Shown in pieces: positions 1 to 8,249 of a DNA stretch of 64,000 nt. The stretch's first letter is position 1, and every line of letters starts with the position of its first letter. Source of the stretch: Acidobacteriota bacterium (GTDB lineage: Bacteria > Acidobacteriota > Terriglobia > Acidiferrales > UBA7541). Position numbers and translations under genes: made by a program. The notes beneath the pieces are model-generated. The model had not been told where the DNA came from. It saw only the letters and a program-made list of their open reading frames with translations, and searched no databases. The stretch is from assembly GCA_003225315.1 (NCBI GenBank), contig QHZD01000018.1, forward strand, positions 186,001 to 250,000, given 5' to 3'.

Positions 1-504
1 CTTTTCCAGACGCTCCAATCCGTTGTAGAACGCTTCGCGTGCCCTGCTAGGTATCTTCAGCTCCCGGACGGATACTCTGTAATTCGCATTCTTTCTTGGC
101 AGCCGATTGCTGGCCCTAAGATAAAGCTCTATCGGCTGCATAGGCCCGCGCAATTGCAGGCTCGTCCAGGTCGGTTCGTAACCTGGCTCCTGTAGCACGA
201 TTTCGTAATTTCCGGGTGTAAGGCCGCGCATCTCAAAGTGGCCACTGGAGTCTGTCAAGACACCTGCAAAGGATCCACCGGCCAGCGACCGGACGCTCAC
301 AAGAACGCCGCTGATCGGAATGTTTCTGCCCTCAGCCAGCACAGTCCCGAGGATCCCTGGCGATTGCGGATCAAAACTGGCGAGTTGCGCGCGGGCAATT
401 GGCGCGCAAATGAGAACGCCCAGCAACAGTCCCCACGACGCGCCTTCCTTGGTCCATCGTAGGATCCTGCCGATTCTTCCTGGAATAGGTAATGGAGTAT
501 TCAT
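1..504 (-). CDS. Secreted carboxypeptidase-regulatory-like domain protein (partial, 3' end off window)
   Basis: The first 168 codons are present and the gene continues beyond base 1. The ATG at 504 opens a protein with a basic N-terminus, then a hydrophobic run and an Ala-Arg-Ala signal-peptidase-like site near residue 38, so it is probably exported. Residues ~50-115 read as a carboxypeptidase-regulatory-like (CarboxypepD_reg) beta-sandwich: a SGVLVSVRS strand, then GHFEMRGLTPGNYEIVLQEPG, the usual 'the more it applies, the better the fit' pattern of this fold. The last visible residues (SRAREAFYNGLERLEK) look like the start of a TPR helix; carboxypeptidase-regulatory plus TPR proteins are common in Acidobacteriota. 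The role is unknown, probably at the cell envelope. It is divergent from the yceD-fab cluster. The reading frame is strongly supported; the function is not. Confidence 0.75.
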   Translation of the reverse strand, partial: MNTPLPIPGRIGRILRWTKEGASWGLLLGVLICAPIARAQLASFDPQSPGILGTVLAEGRNIPISGVLVSVRSLAGGSFAGVLTDSSGHFEMRGLTPGNYEIVLQEPGYEPTWTSLQLRGPMQPIELYLRASNRLPRKNANYRVSVRELKIPSRAREAFYNGLERLEK

Positions 505-954
505 AAGTTGCCGGCAAAGGGAGGGCCCGGGAAGGTTTTGCCGCCTCAGACTGCCCGCGACATGCGGGCGTTTGTAGAGCGTGGGCAGACCCGTTTGCGA
601 CAGTTTCCGCTGCCGGATAAGAATCCGCTGCTCGAGTCGTTGCACCACGACTGTTTACGAGCGTCGGGCGAAGCGAACTGCAAAGGAGGGGCGGTCAGTC
701 GCGCGGAACTGGCGGGGTCTGCTGCGCGGGCCGTTGATCCTGCATTTCGTGGCCCTTCACGTCCTGCCTCGCACTGTACCGCCTGTTCAGAACATTACAA
801 TCCAACAGGAACCTCAATTACGTTTCCGGCAGAAGCCGAATTCCAAGGTCAGGTAATGCCCCGAGAAGCCCGGCGGATTCCACGGCCAGCCGGGTACTAG
901 GCAGGGATGATGACGAACAGGTTGCAAAAAAGCACAGGAATTAGCGGCGCTTCC
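505..954. other. Intergenic region without a recognisable gene
   Basis: This stretch separates the divergent carboxypeptidase-regulatory gene and yceD. Open frames up to 130 codons exist on the plus strand, but none resembles a protein family and none has a convincing ribosome binding site. No tRNA-like or riboswitch-like structure was recognised. The plus-strand promoter for yceD lies at its right edge. Confidence 0.5.
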
Positions 955-983
955 TTGACTTGGCGGGAAGCCGACTCAATAAT
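955..983 (+). promoter_or_regulatory. Sigma70-type promoter of the yceD-rpmF-fab cluster
   Basis: TTGACT (955-960), a 17-nt spacer and AATAAT (978-983), each one mismatch from the consensus hexamer. Transcription would begin near 990, two bases before an in-frame ATG at 992 but about 32 nt before the ATG at 1022 that has a GGAGG. This supports 1022 as the real yceD start. Predicted by eye only. Confidence 0.6.
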
Positions 984-1021
984 GGTAAAGCATGAGCGTA
1001 CGCGCCGGAGGCGCTGAAGAC

Positions 1022-1555
1022 ATGTTCCTTGACGCCAAGGAATTGGCCGTTCACAAGCTGCGCATCCGGAAGACTTACGCCCCGGGCAGCATCGATTTTC
1101 ATTCCGCGGAGATCAAGCAAATCGAGCCGCTGGAAGTGACGGCCACGGCGGAGTTGCTGGAAGGCCAGATTCGTATTGATGGTACCCTAGAAACAAAGAT
1201 CGAGTTGGTGTGTGCGCGCTGCCTTGAACCGGTCGTGGAAGAGGTAAGCCGGACGTTTGACCTCTTTTATGCGCCGTTGCCCAAGGACATCAAGCATAAA
1301 GAAGACCGGCTGAAGGACGACGATACCGAAATTGGATTTTACGACGGCCCGGGACTTTTCCTGGCGGACGTATTGAAGGAGCAGGTGTTGCTGGCACTGC
1401 CGTTAAAGGTCATCTGCCAGAGCGACTGCCGGGGGCTGTGCCCGAATTGCGGTGCAAACCTGAACCACGAAGAATGCCGCTGTGAGACCCACGCGATGGA
1501 CCCCCGAATGGCCCCTCTCGCGCGCCTCAAGCAGGAGTGGCTCAAGAAACAATAG
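1022..1555 (+). CDS. yceD: YceD/DUF177 family protein (23S rRNA accumulation-type)
   Basis: A 177-residue protein of the DUF177/YceD family. In E. coli YceD affects 23S rRNA accumulation; its exact biochemical role is open. The sequence shows the family's central Cys pair (CARC, about residues 62-65 from this start) and a C-terminal Cys-rich cluster, CQSDCRGLCPNCG followed by CRC, likely a metal-binding knuckle. The start at 1022 is preferred over 992: GGAGG at 1007-1011 lies 10 nt upstream and the promoter's start point falls at about 990. The gene precedes rpmF, the usual order in bacteria (yceD-rpmF-plsX-fab). Family assignment is secure. Confidence 0.88.
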   Translation: MFLDAKELAVHKLRIRKTYAPGSIDFHSAEIKQIEPLEVTATAELLEGQIRIDGTLETKIELVCARCLEPVVEEVSRTFDLFYAPLPKDIKHKEDRLKDDDTEIGFYDGPGLFLADVLKEQVLLALPLKVICQSDCRGLCPNCGANLNHEECRCETHAMDPRMAPLARLKQEWLKKQ

Positions 1556-1562
1556 TTTCGCA

Positions 1563-1584
1563 GGGCTGACAAGCCCGATATAAT
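1563..1584 (+). promoter_or_regulatory. Possible internal -10 element and small hairpin before rpmF
   Basis: A short inverted repeat, GGGCT-gaca-AGCCC (1563-1576), follows the yceD stop and runs into a perfect TATAAT (1579-1584). The -35 region at the right distance (TTTCGC) is poor, so an internal promoter is only possible. It would give rpmF-plsX-fab its own transcript. Confidence 0.3.
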
Positions 1585-1617
1585 CCGCCCACTGGGGCCG
1601 GAACGAGGTGTAGTGCT

Positions 1618-1797
1618 ATGCCTAACCCAAAACGAAGGCATTCCAAGAGACGAACCAGCACACGGCGTGCGCACGACTTTTTGTCCAAGCCCGCGCTGGC
1701 CAAGTGTCCGAATTGCCACGAAATGAAACAGCCGCACCAGGTTTGCCCGCATTGCGGACACTACAAGGGCAAAGCGGCACAAGAGGCGTCGTCGTAA
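1618..1797 (+). CDS. rpmF: 50S ribosomal protein L32 (bL32)
   Basis: A 59-codon gene. The product begins MPNPKRRHSKRRTSTRRAHD, the very basic N-terminal tail of bL32, and contains a CPNC...CPHC zinc ribbon (about residues 31-47), so this is the Cys4 Zn-binding form. It is a structural protein of the large ribosomal subunit near the peptidyl-transferase region. It lies between yceD and plsX in the conserved yceD-rpmF-plsX arrangement that links ribosome and lipid synthesis genes. Identification is secure from length, basic tail and zinc knuckles. Confidence 0.97.
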   Translation: MPNPKRRHSKRRTSTRRAHDFLSKPALAKCPNCHEMKQPHQVCPHCGHYKGKAAQEASS

Positions 1798-1839
1798 GGA
1801 TTCGGAGTTTCTCTCGTTTCGTCTGCGGACAAAAATCCC

Positions 1840-2847
1840 ATGATCACCATCGCCGTTGACGCTATGGGAGGGGACCATGCGCCCCGCCCCGAGGTCGAGG
1901 GGAGTGTGCTGGCCGCGCGGGAGCTTGGAATTCGAATTTTGCTGGTCGGCCAGCCGAATGTGGTGCGTGCGGAGTTGGCGAGACACGCTTCTCCCAACCT
2001 GCCCATCGAGATCGTGCCGGCTGGTGACGTGATCACCATGGAGGATCATCCTGCCCAGGCGTTTCGGCGAAAGAAGGACAGTTCCGTGCACGTGGCGGCG
2101 CGGCTCGTACGCGAGGCAAAGGCCGACGGAATGGTCAGTGCGGGCAACACGGGCGCGGTAATGACTGTAGCGAAGTTTTTGCTTGGAACGCTGGAATCAG
2201 TGGATCGCGTGGCCCTAGCGGCGCCGTTTCCCAACGCCAAGGGCGGTGTTTCCGTGCTCCTCGATGTGGGCGCGAACGTCGATTCCAGGCCCGAACACCT
2301 AGTGCAGTTCGCGGTGATGGGCGAGGTCTACTATCGCGCCACTTTCGGCAGCAAGCGGCCGCGCGTGGGCCTGCTCTCGGTCGGTGAAGAAGAGATCAAG
2401 GGCAACGAATTGACGCGCGAGGTCTACACGCGGCTGAAGAAGAGTCCGGTTCATTTTGTCGGCAATGTCGAGGGCGGGGATTTGTTTTCGGGCAATGTGG
2501 ATGTGATTGTGAGCGACGGTTTCGTGGGCAACATCGCGCTGAAGATTTGCGAAGGCCTGGCGTTTCAGATTTTCGGCTTGCTGCGGAAGTCCATGAACAG
2601 CTCGCTGGTTTCCCAGGTGGGCGGAATGCTTTCAAAAGGCGCCTTCAAGGCTCTACGAAAGACGATTGATTACACGGAGTACGGCGGCGCGCCGCTCTTG
2701 GGCGTGCGCGGCGTTTGCGTGATCGGGCATGGCCGTTCCAACGCCAACGCCGTCAAGAACGCCATTCGCGTGGCCGCGGGGCTGGCCCGCGCCCGCATGA
2801 ACGAAAAAATTGAACAGGAGCTCTCGTCCGCGGCCGTCCTCGCGTGA
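1840..2847 (+). CDS. plsX: Phosphate acyltransferase PlsX
   Basis: A 335-residue protein, normal for PlsX (acyl-ACP:phosphate acyltransferase), which makes acyl-phosphate from acyl-ACP and phosphate as the donor for PlsY in phospholipid synthesis. It is a soluble, peripheral membrane enzyme. The N-terminus MITIAVDAMGGDHAP is diagnostic, and typical motifs follow: a VSAGNTGAV-type loop near residue 100, GANVDSRPEHLVQFA, and VIVSDGFVGNIALK near residue 227. The start has only a weak ribosome-binding site but matches family starts exactly. It sits between rpmF and fabD. In most clusters fabH follows plsX; here fabD follows after 21 nt. Confidence 0.97.
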   Translation: MITIAVDAMGGDHAPRPEVEGSVLAARELGIRILLVGQPNVVRAELARHASPNLPIEIVPAGDVITMEDHPAQAFRRKKDSSVHVAARLVREAKADGMVSAGNTGAVMTVAKFLLGTLESVDRVALAAPFPNAKGGVSVLLDVGANVDSRPEHLVQFAVMGEVYYRATFGSKRPRVGLLSVGEEEIKGNELTREVYTRLKKSPVHFVGNVEGGDLFSGNVDVIVSDGFVGNIALKICEGLAFQIFGLLRKSMNSSLVSQVGGMLSKGAFKALRKTIDYTEYGGAPLLGVRGVCVIGHGRSNANAVKNAIRVAAGLARARMNEKIEQELSSAAVLA

Positions 2848-2868
2848 CGGCTCAAGAGAGGTTTAGCT

Positions 2869-3822
2869 ATGGGCAAAGTCGCATTTGTGTTCCCCGGGCA
2901 AGCTTCGCAATACCCGGGCATGGGCAAGGAGCTGGCTGACAAATACCCGGCGGCCAAGGCCGTTTTTAACGAAGCCGACAGCGCGCTAGGCATCTCGATT
3001 TCCAAGATTTGTTTCCAAGGTACCGAAGAAGAACTCAAGCTGACGGCCAACACGCAGCCGGCGATTTTGACCTGCTCCGTTGCCGTGTTTCGCGTGCTGG
3101 CGGAGAAGGGCCTGGCCCCCGATTTCGTGGCCGGGCACAGCCTCGGCGAGTATTCGGCTCTCGTGGCTGCGGGTTCCCTGAAGTTTGCGGATGCCGTGCA
3201 GTTGGTGCGCAAGCGCGGAACTTATATGCAAGACGCCGTTCCCACGGGCGTAGGCGCGATGGCCGCCATCATGGGTTTGTCTCCCGCCGTGGTTGCGGAC
3301 GCTTGCAAGCGCGCGGCAGGTAGCGAAGTTTGCGCGCCCGCGAACCTGAATTCTCCCGACCAGACGGTCATCTCCGGACACTCCGCCGCGGTGAAGCGGG
3401 CCGTGGAAATTGCCTCGCAACTCGGCGCCAAGCGCGCCGTGATTCTGCCAGTTTCCGCGCCCTTCCATTCGTCTCTTATGATACCGGCTCAGGAGAAGCT
3501 GGAAAAAGATTTGAGAGATACGCAATTTTCAAAATTGCAGGTGCCGCTGGTTACCAACGTGGACGCGGACACCATCGAGACCGGTGAGGAAGCACGCGAA
3601 GCGCTCATTCGCCAGGTCACCATGCCGGTGCGCTGGGAAGCGTCCGTCCGGCTGCTGATTGATGAGGGTGTAAACACTTTTGTGGAAGTGGGTCCCGGGC
3701 GCGTCCTGACCGGCTTGCTCCGGCAAATCGAGCGTTCCGTGGCAGCGCTGAACGTCGAAGACGAAAAAAGTTTGGCCGCGACCACGGAGAAAATCGCCGG
3801 CGCCAGATCCGATGCCGCCTAG
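2869..3822 (+). CDS. fabD: Malonyl-CoA:ACP transacylase
   Basis: A 317-residue cytoplasmic enzyme that moves malonyl groups from CoA to ACP, feeding fatty-acid elongation. The N-terminus VAFVFPGQASQYPGMGKEL is the standard FabD opening. The nucleophile motif GHSLGEYSALVA is present with Ser92, and PVSAPFHSSLM contains the conserved His near residue 201. The GAGG before the ATG is a usable ribosome-binding site. It lies 21 nt downstream of plsX and is almost certainly co-transcribed. The gap to fabG contains a small repeat element. Confidence 0.97.
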   Translation: MGKVAFVFPGQASQYPGMGKELADKYPAAKAVFNEADSALGISISKICFQGTEEELKLTANTQPAILTCSVAVFRVLAEKGLAPDFVAGHSLGEYSALVAAGSLKFADAVQLVRKRGTYMQDAVPTGVGAMAAIMGLSPAVVADACKRAAGSEVCAPANLNSPDQTVISGHSAAVKRAVEIASQLGAKRAVILPVSAPFHSSLMIPAQEKLEKDLRDTQFSKLQVPLVTNVDADTIETGEEAREALIRQVTMPVRWEASVRLLIDEGVNTFVEVGPGRVLTGLLRQIERSVAALNVEDEKSLAATTEKIAGARSDAA

Positions 3823-3840
3823 AGTCGATTTGTTCAGGTG

Positions 3841-3884
3841 TCATCCTGAGCGCACCTAATTTAGGTGCGTAAAGGATCTCAGGC
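3841..3884. repeat. Dispersed palindromic element between fabD and fabG
   Basis: Begins TCATCCTGAGCG and ends AAAGGATCTCAGG. The outer arms CCTGAG/CTCAGG enclose an inner perfect palindrome CGCACCTAA/TTAGGTGCG. Its layout, GTCATnCTGAGCG...CTCAG, recurs at 61305-61333. Elements of the 'GTCATCCTGAGCG...AAGGATCT' type are common between genes in bacteria of this kind; that is recollection, not a search result. Confidence 0.5.
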
Positions 3885-3922
3885 TGACAAAGTTCTAGTG
3901 CTCAAATGGCGAAGCCGAATCT

Positions 3923-4669
3923 ATGTTCAGTTTGAAAAACAAAGTCGCGCTAGTCACCGGTGCCTCCCAAGGCATCGGCCGCGACACGGCGCTAGCGCTC
4001 GCGGAAGCCGGTGCCAAAGTCGCCGCCGCTGCTCGCAATGAAGAAAAGCTGGCCGCGTTGGTAACGGAGATCGTGGCCGCGGGCGGCGAAGCGTTCGCAG
4101 TGAAAATGGACGTGGCCGACGCCGAACAGGTGAAAGCCGGCTTCAAGCAGGTAGTCGAGAAATTCGGCCGCCTGGATATTCTCGTGAACAACGCCGCCAT
4201 CACGCGCGACGGCCTGGCCTTGCGCATGAAGCAGGACGACTGGGAAGCCGTCATTCGTACGAATTTGACCGGTGCCCACCTGTGCATCCAGCAGGCTCTC
4301 GGAACCATGATGCGCGCGCGAGCCGGCCGCATTATCAATATTGCTTCGGTCGTCGCGCAAATGGGCAACGCCGGCCAGGCCAACTATGTGGCTGCCAAGG
4401 GCGGCCTGATTGGACTGACGAAGGCAATTGCCATCGAGATTTCGTCGCGCAACATCACTGTGAACGCCGTTGCGCCTGGTTTCATCGAATCGCCCATGAC
4501 CAACGTTCTAGGCGAAAAGGTGAAGGACGAATTGAAAGCGCGTATTCCGCTGGGCCGCATGGGTTCCGCCCGCGACGTGGCCGCGGCCATCGTGTTTTTA
4601 GCCAGCGATGAAGCTGGTTACATCACGGGCCACGTTTTGGACGTAAACGGCGGCATGTATTTGGCATGA
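3923..4669 (+). CDS. fabG: 3-oxoacyl-ACP reductase
   Basis: A 248-residue short-chain dehydrogenase that reduces 3-oxoacyl-ACP with NADPH in fatty-acid elongation. It has the Rossmann glycine motif GASQGIGRD (about residues 14-22), the NNAA motif (LVNNAAITRDGL), the catalytic Ser in NIASVVAQMG and the YVAAK Tyr-Lys pair, and the C-terminal GHVLDVNGGMYLA typical of FabG. The ribosome-binding site is weak, and the gene is 100 nt beyond fabD with a repeat element between, so coupling to fabD may be looser. The position in a fab cluster favours FabG over another SDR. Confidence 0.95.
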   Translation: MFSLKNKVALVTGASQGIGRDTALALAEAGAKVAAAARNEEKLAALVTEIVAAGGEAFAVKMDVADAEQVKAGFKQVVEKFGRLDILVNNAAITRDGLALRMKQDDWEAVIRTNLTGAHLCIQQALGTMMRARAGRIINIASVVAQMGNAGQANYVAAKGGLIGLTKAIAIEISSRNITVNAVAPGFIESPMTNVLGEKVKDELKARIPLGRMGSARDVAAAIVFLASDEAGYITGHVLDVNGGMYLA

Positions 4670-4679
4670 GCTGGTTAAG

Positions 4680-4708
4680 TTGACCTTGGGGAGCGGGGTA
4701 AATAGAAT
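4680..4708 (+). promoter_or_regulatory. Sigma70-type promoter of acpP-fabF
   Basis: TTGACC (4680-4685), a 17-nt spacer and TAGAAT (4703-4708), each one mismatch from consensus. Predicted start at about 4715, giving a leader of about 130 nt before acpP. A separate promoter would let acyl carrier protein be made in greater amounts than the upstream enzymes, as is usual for acpP. Confidence 0.55.
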
Positions 4709-4845
4709 GGGCAGGTTGTTCAGAGGGGTCCAAACCAACGATTTTGGCGCGGCTGTACTCCGCGCGCATAGTGCAGGCAAATAAGCCTGGGAAACGAAGA
4801 CACAAGTCTACAGACAGTGCGATTAACGATCGCGGAGGAAGAGGA

Positions 4846-5088
4846 ATGGCCAGCGTAGAAGAGCGCGTTAAGCAGATTATCGTCGAGCAGCTTGGTGTGG
4901 ATGAGGCGGAAGTCACTCCCACAGCGTCCTTTGTGGACGACCTGGGCGCGGATTCGCTCGACCAAGTGGAATTGGTGATGGCGTTTGAAGAAGCCTTCGG
5001 CATTGAAGTGCCGGACGAGGACGCCGAAAAAATGACCACTGTGAAAGACGCCGTCGAATACATCGACAAACACGCCAAAGGTAAGTAA
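4846..5088 (+). CDS. acpP: Acyl carrier protein
   Basis: An 80-residue acidic protein that carries growing acyl chains on a 4'-phosphopantetheine arm. The attachment site is the Ser of the DSL motif in [15 protein letters not shown] (about residue 39). The start at 4846 follows a strong GGAGGAAGAGGA ribosome-binding site; an upstream in-frame extension to 4744 is non-homologous and was discarded. Length and composition are typical of bacterial AcpP. It lies between fabG and fabF, with its own predicted promoter. Confidence 0.97.
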   Translation: MASVEERVKQIIVEQLGVDEAEVTPTASFVDDLGADSLDQVELVMAFEEAFGIEVPDEDAEKMTTVKDAVEYIDKHAKGK

Positions 5089-5117
5089 GCCACGGAATTC
5101 ACACCTCAACAGGGAGC

Positions 5118-6371
5118 ATGGAAGAGTTGACTCGCCGAGTGGTGGTCACGGGTGTTGGACTGGTCTGCGCGCTGGGAATCGGCACGGAGGAGTCATGGAA
5201 AAACCTCGTCGCCGGTCAAAGCGGCATCGGGCTGATCACCCAGTTCGATACCAACGGCTTCGATTGCAAGATCGCCGGTGAAATCAAAAATTTCGACCCC
5301 TTCCAGTGGATCGAGAAAAAAGAACTCAAGAAGATGGGCCGCTTCATCCAGGTGGCGCTGGCCGCCGCGGACTTTGCCGTGAAGTCGGCGAACTGGAAGA
5401 AGGAAGATTCGGACCTGGATGAAGTCGGCGTTTACGTTTCTTCCGGCATCGGCGGGTTTGACATCATCGAGCGCGAGCACTGGAAACTGGTCCAGGGCGG
5501 CCCCGGCAAGATTTCTCCTTTCTTTATTCCTTCGGCCATCGTCAATCTTGCTTCGGGGCATATTTCGATTCGCTACGGCGCGCGCGGGCCGAATTCCGCC
5601 ACTGCCACGGCTTGCTCCGCTTCCGCCCACGCCATCGGCGACTCGTTCAAAATTATCGAACGCGGCGCAGCGGAAATGATGATTTGCGGCGGCACCGAAG
5701 CGACCATCACGCCGATGGGAATCGGAGGATTTGCCTCCATGAAAGCGCTTTCCACGCGCAATGATGATCCCGCGCGCGCCTGCCGCCCATGGGACGCCGG
5801 CCGCGATGGTTTTATCGTGGGCGAAGGCGCGGGAATTTTGATTTTGGAATCTCTGGAGCACGCGCAAAAGCGCAGTGCTTCGATCCTCGCGGAAATTGTT
5901 GGCTACGGAATGTCTGGCGACGCCTTTCACATCACGCAGCCCGCCGAAAATGGCGATGGCGCTTATCGTGTGATGAAAGCCGCAATCAAGGATGCCAAGC
6001 TGACGCCCGACGACATCGGCTACGTGAACGCGCACGGCACTTCAACGCCCATCGGCGATGTCATCGAGACGCGTGCCCTGAAAAGGGTATTCGGCGAACG
6101 CGCGAAAAATGTGCCTATCAGTTCCACGAAGTCCATGACCGGACATTTGCTCGGAGGCGCCGGCGGTTTGGAAGCGGGCATCAGCGTGCTTGCCCTTCGC
6201 GATCAGATTCTGCCGCCCACTATCAATCTGGAAACTCCCGATCCCGAGTGCGATCTGGACTACGTGCCGAATCACGCGCGCAAAGCGCAAGTAGAATACG
6301 CGCTTTCGAATTCGTTTGGCTTTGGCGGCACCAACGCCGCGCTGATTTTCAAGCGCTGGTCCGGCAAGTAG
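5118..6371 (+). CDS. fabF: 3-oxoacyl-ACP synthase II
   Basis: A 417-residue beta-ketoacyl-ACP synthase that condenses malonyl-ACP with acyl-ACP during elongation. The Cys-His-His triad is visible: Cys in TATACSASAHAIGD (about residue 165), His in NAHGTSTPIGD (about 305) and His in STKSMTGHLLGGAGG (about 342). The C-terminus NSFGFGGTNAALIFKR is typical. The ATG follows GGGAG by 4 nt. It starts 29 nt after acpP, the standard acpP-fabF pairing. FabF is preferred to FabB by length and context. Confidence 0.97.
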   Translation: MEELTRRVVVTGVGLVCALGIGTEESWKNLVAGQSGIGLITQFDTNGFDCKIAGEIKNFDPFQWIEKKELKKMGRFIQVALAAADFAVKSANWKKEDSDLDEVGVYVSSGIGGFDIIEREHWKLVQGGPGKISPFFIPSAIVNLASGHISIRYGARGPNSATATACSASAHAIGDSFKIIERGAAEMMICGGTEATITPMGIGGFASMKALSTRNDDPARACRPWDAGRDGFIVGEGAGILILESLEHAQKRSASILAEIVGYGMSGDAFHITQPAENGDGAYRVMKAAIKDAKLTPDDIGYVNAHGTSTPIGDVIETRALKRVFGERAKNVPISSTKSMTGHLLGGAGGLEAGISVLALRDQILPPTINLETPDPECDLDYVPNHARKAQVEYALSNSFGFGGTNAALIFKRWSGK

Positions 6372-6424
6372 CATCCCCTTCTGTGCGTCGCAAACAGTCT
6401 TTAGAGTCAGAGAAGGACAGTCTT

Positions 6425-7189
6425 GTGAACATCATCGTGTGCATCAAGCAGGTTCCTGCAAAAGACGCGCCGCTGGCCATCGCTGGAAACTGGATCAAGG
6501 AATCGGACATCGGCTTCGAAATGAACGAGCCCGATAGTTACGCGCTCGAGGAAGCCCTCCGCCTCAAGGAAAAGCACGGCGGCGAAGTTATCGCGCTCTC
6601 GATGGGCCCGGAGCGCGTGAAACAAACCATCAAAGAAGCGCTCGCAAAAGGCGCGGATCGCGGCATTCACGTTTTAGACGAGAATTTTGCGCAACTCGAT
6701 CCTCTGGGATCGGCGAAGGCCTTGGCCGCTGCGATTCGCAGGGAAAAGGCGGATCTGGTCCTGACCGGATTGCAGAGCGACGACCACGGCTTCGGGCAAA
6801 CCGGCGTTTTGCTCGCCGGCCTGCTGGATTTGCCGCACGCCACCATCATCATGGCTATCGAAGTCACTAATGGAAAAATGACTTTGAAAAGGGAACTGGA
6901 AGCTGGATGGTTTCAGCACATCGACTGCCCGCTGCCTGCGGTTCTCTCGATTCAATCCGGCATCAACAAAGTGCGCTACGCGACCCTGAAGGGCATCATG
7001 GCCGCCAAGAAAAAAGAGATTGCGACGGCCACCAGAGAGTCGCTTGGCATTTTGCATGAACCTATACAAAAGATCGAAAAAATTTACGTCCCGACGAAAA
7101 CCAAGAAAACCGAATTCCTGACCGGCACGCCGAAGGAAGTGGCCGCCAAGCTGGTCGAAAAACTGAAATTCGAAGCTCGGGTGATCTAG
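6425..7189 (+). CDS. etfB: Electron transfer flavoprotein beta subunit
   Basis: A 254-residue small subunit of ETF, which takes electrons from acyl-CoA and other dehydrogenases. The sequence starts NIIVCIKQVP, with EMNEPDSYALEEALRLKE and a DLVLTGLQSDDHGFGQTG stretch in the AMP-binding region, all typical of EtfB. The start codon is GTG at 6425, preceded by AGAAGGA; the frame is open further upstream into fabF in a different phase and that extension is not real. It is 53 nt after fabF and 2 nt before etfA. EtfAB passes electrons to the ETF-QO encoded at 9054. Confidence 0.95.
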   Translation: MNIIVCIKQVPAKDAPLAIAGNWIKESDIGFEMNEPDSYALEEALRLKEKHGGEVIALSMGPERVKQTIKEALAKGADRGIHVLDENFAQLDPLGSAKALAAAIRREKADLVLTGLQSDDHGFGQTGVLLAGLLDLPHATIIMAIEVTNGKMTLKRELEAGWFQHIDCPLPAVLSIQSGINKVRYATLKGIMAAKKKEIATATRESLGILHEPIQKIEKIYVPTKTKKTEFLTGTPKEVAAKLVEKLKFEARVI

Positions 7190-7191
7190 CC

Positions 7192-8208
7192 ATGAAGATT
7201 CTAGTTGTAACCGAACTGCGGCAAGGCAAGTGGAACAATGCAAGTTTCGAGACACTGGCGGCCGCCCAGCAAATCGCCAAAGATACTTCCAGTGCAGTGA
7301 GCGCGCTGGTGATCGGAAAAAGTGTTGTCGCATTCGCGAACGAGTTGGCGTCGAAAAACGTCGCCGAAGTCTTGACCGTCGAACATGACTTGCTCGAAGC
7401 GTACACGCCGGACGGCTATTGCGTCGCGCTGAAACAAGTAGTGGAAAGTGCCAAGCCGGATTTGGTTTTGTTCCCCCACACCTACCAGGTTCGCGACTTT
7501 GCTCCCAAACTCGCGGCCATGCTCGGCAAAGGCATGATCGGCGACTGCATTGGTTACAGATTCGAGGGCGGCCGCAAAGCGGCCGACAACGAAGGTGGCA
7601 AGCTCGTTTTCGTGCGTCAAATGTTCCAGGGCAAAACCGCTGCGGATGTCACGTTTACCGGAACTGCCCCGTGGTTCGCCTCTTTTCAGTCGGGAGCGTT
7701 TCGTGCTGATTTGCTCGCTGCGCATCCCTCGGGGAAAGCGCCCGTAAATTCCGTGGCCGTATCGTTGAGCGCGGCGCAAATTCGCACCAAGCCGCTCGAT
7801 CTCTTCAAAGAGGCGAAATCTGCTGTGGACTTAACGCAAGCGCCGTTGATTGTGGCTATCGGCCGTGGCATCAAAGCTCCCGAAAATATTCCGCAAGCCG
7901 AAGCGCTAGCGAAAGCATTGGGCGGTGAGATTGCCGCATCGCGTCCCATTTGCGACGAAGGTTGGCTCCCCATGGAGCGCCAGATCGGCAGCTCCGGCCA
8001 GACCGTTGCGCCGAAACTCTACTTGGCATTGGGCATCAGCGGCGCGATTCAGCACGTCGTCGGCATGAAGGGTGCCCGCACCATCGTCGCTATCAACAAG
8101 GATTCAAACGCTCCCATCTTCGAAATTGCCGACTACGGTGTCGTCGGCGACATCTTTGAGATCATGCCCGCCCTCACTGAAGCCCTGGAAAAAGCCAAGA
8201 CCGGATAG
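7192..8208 (+). CDS. etfA: Electron transfer flavoprotein alpha subunit
   Basis: A 338-residue large ETF subunit, binding FAD. N-terminal half: MKILVVTELRQGKW and a domain with PDLVLFPHTYQVRDFAPKLA. C-terminal half is the conserved FAD domain: IVAIGRGIKAPENI, ASRPICDEGWLPMERQIGSSGQ, KLYLALGISGAIQHVVGM and ISGAIQ..IVAINKDSNAPIFEIADYGVVGD. The gene begins 2 nt after etfB, so the two subunits are made from one message. Physiological partners are acyl-CoA dehydrogenases (not in the window) and ETF-QO. Secure. Confidence 0.96.
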   Translation: MKILVVTELRQGKWNNASFETLAAAQQIAKDTSSAVSALVIGKSVVAFANELASKNVAEVLTVEHDLLEAYTPDGYCVALKQVVESAKPDLVLFPHTYQVRDFAPKLAAMLGKGMIGDCIGYRFEGGRKAADNEGGKLVFVRQMFQGKTAADVTFTGTAPWFASFQSGAFRADLLAAHPSGKAPVNSVAVSLSAAQIRTKPLDLFKEAKSAVDLTQAPLIVAIGRGIKAPENIPQAEALAKALGGEIAASRPICDEGWLPMERQIGSSGQTVAPKLYLALGISGAIQHVVGMKGARTIVAINKDSNAPIFEIADYGVVGDIFEIMPALTEALEKAKTG

Positions 8209-8249
8209 TGCCTCGTGGCGGCCATCTAGCTTATACTTTTAGAAACGTC

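Noticed and set aside
508-900. A 130-codon plus-strand protein gene before yceD
   Set aside because: No ribosome-binding site or domain; it ends before the yceD promoter.
1339-2091. A 250-codon minus-strand frame antisense to yceD, rpmF and plsX
   Set aside because: The plus-strand genes are unambiguous; the frame is a high-GC shadow.
5789-6424. An upstream extension of etfB over fabF
   Set aside because: The extension is out of phase with fabF, Arg-rich and non-homologous; EtfB starts at GTG 6425.
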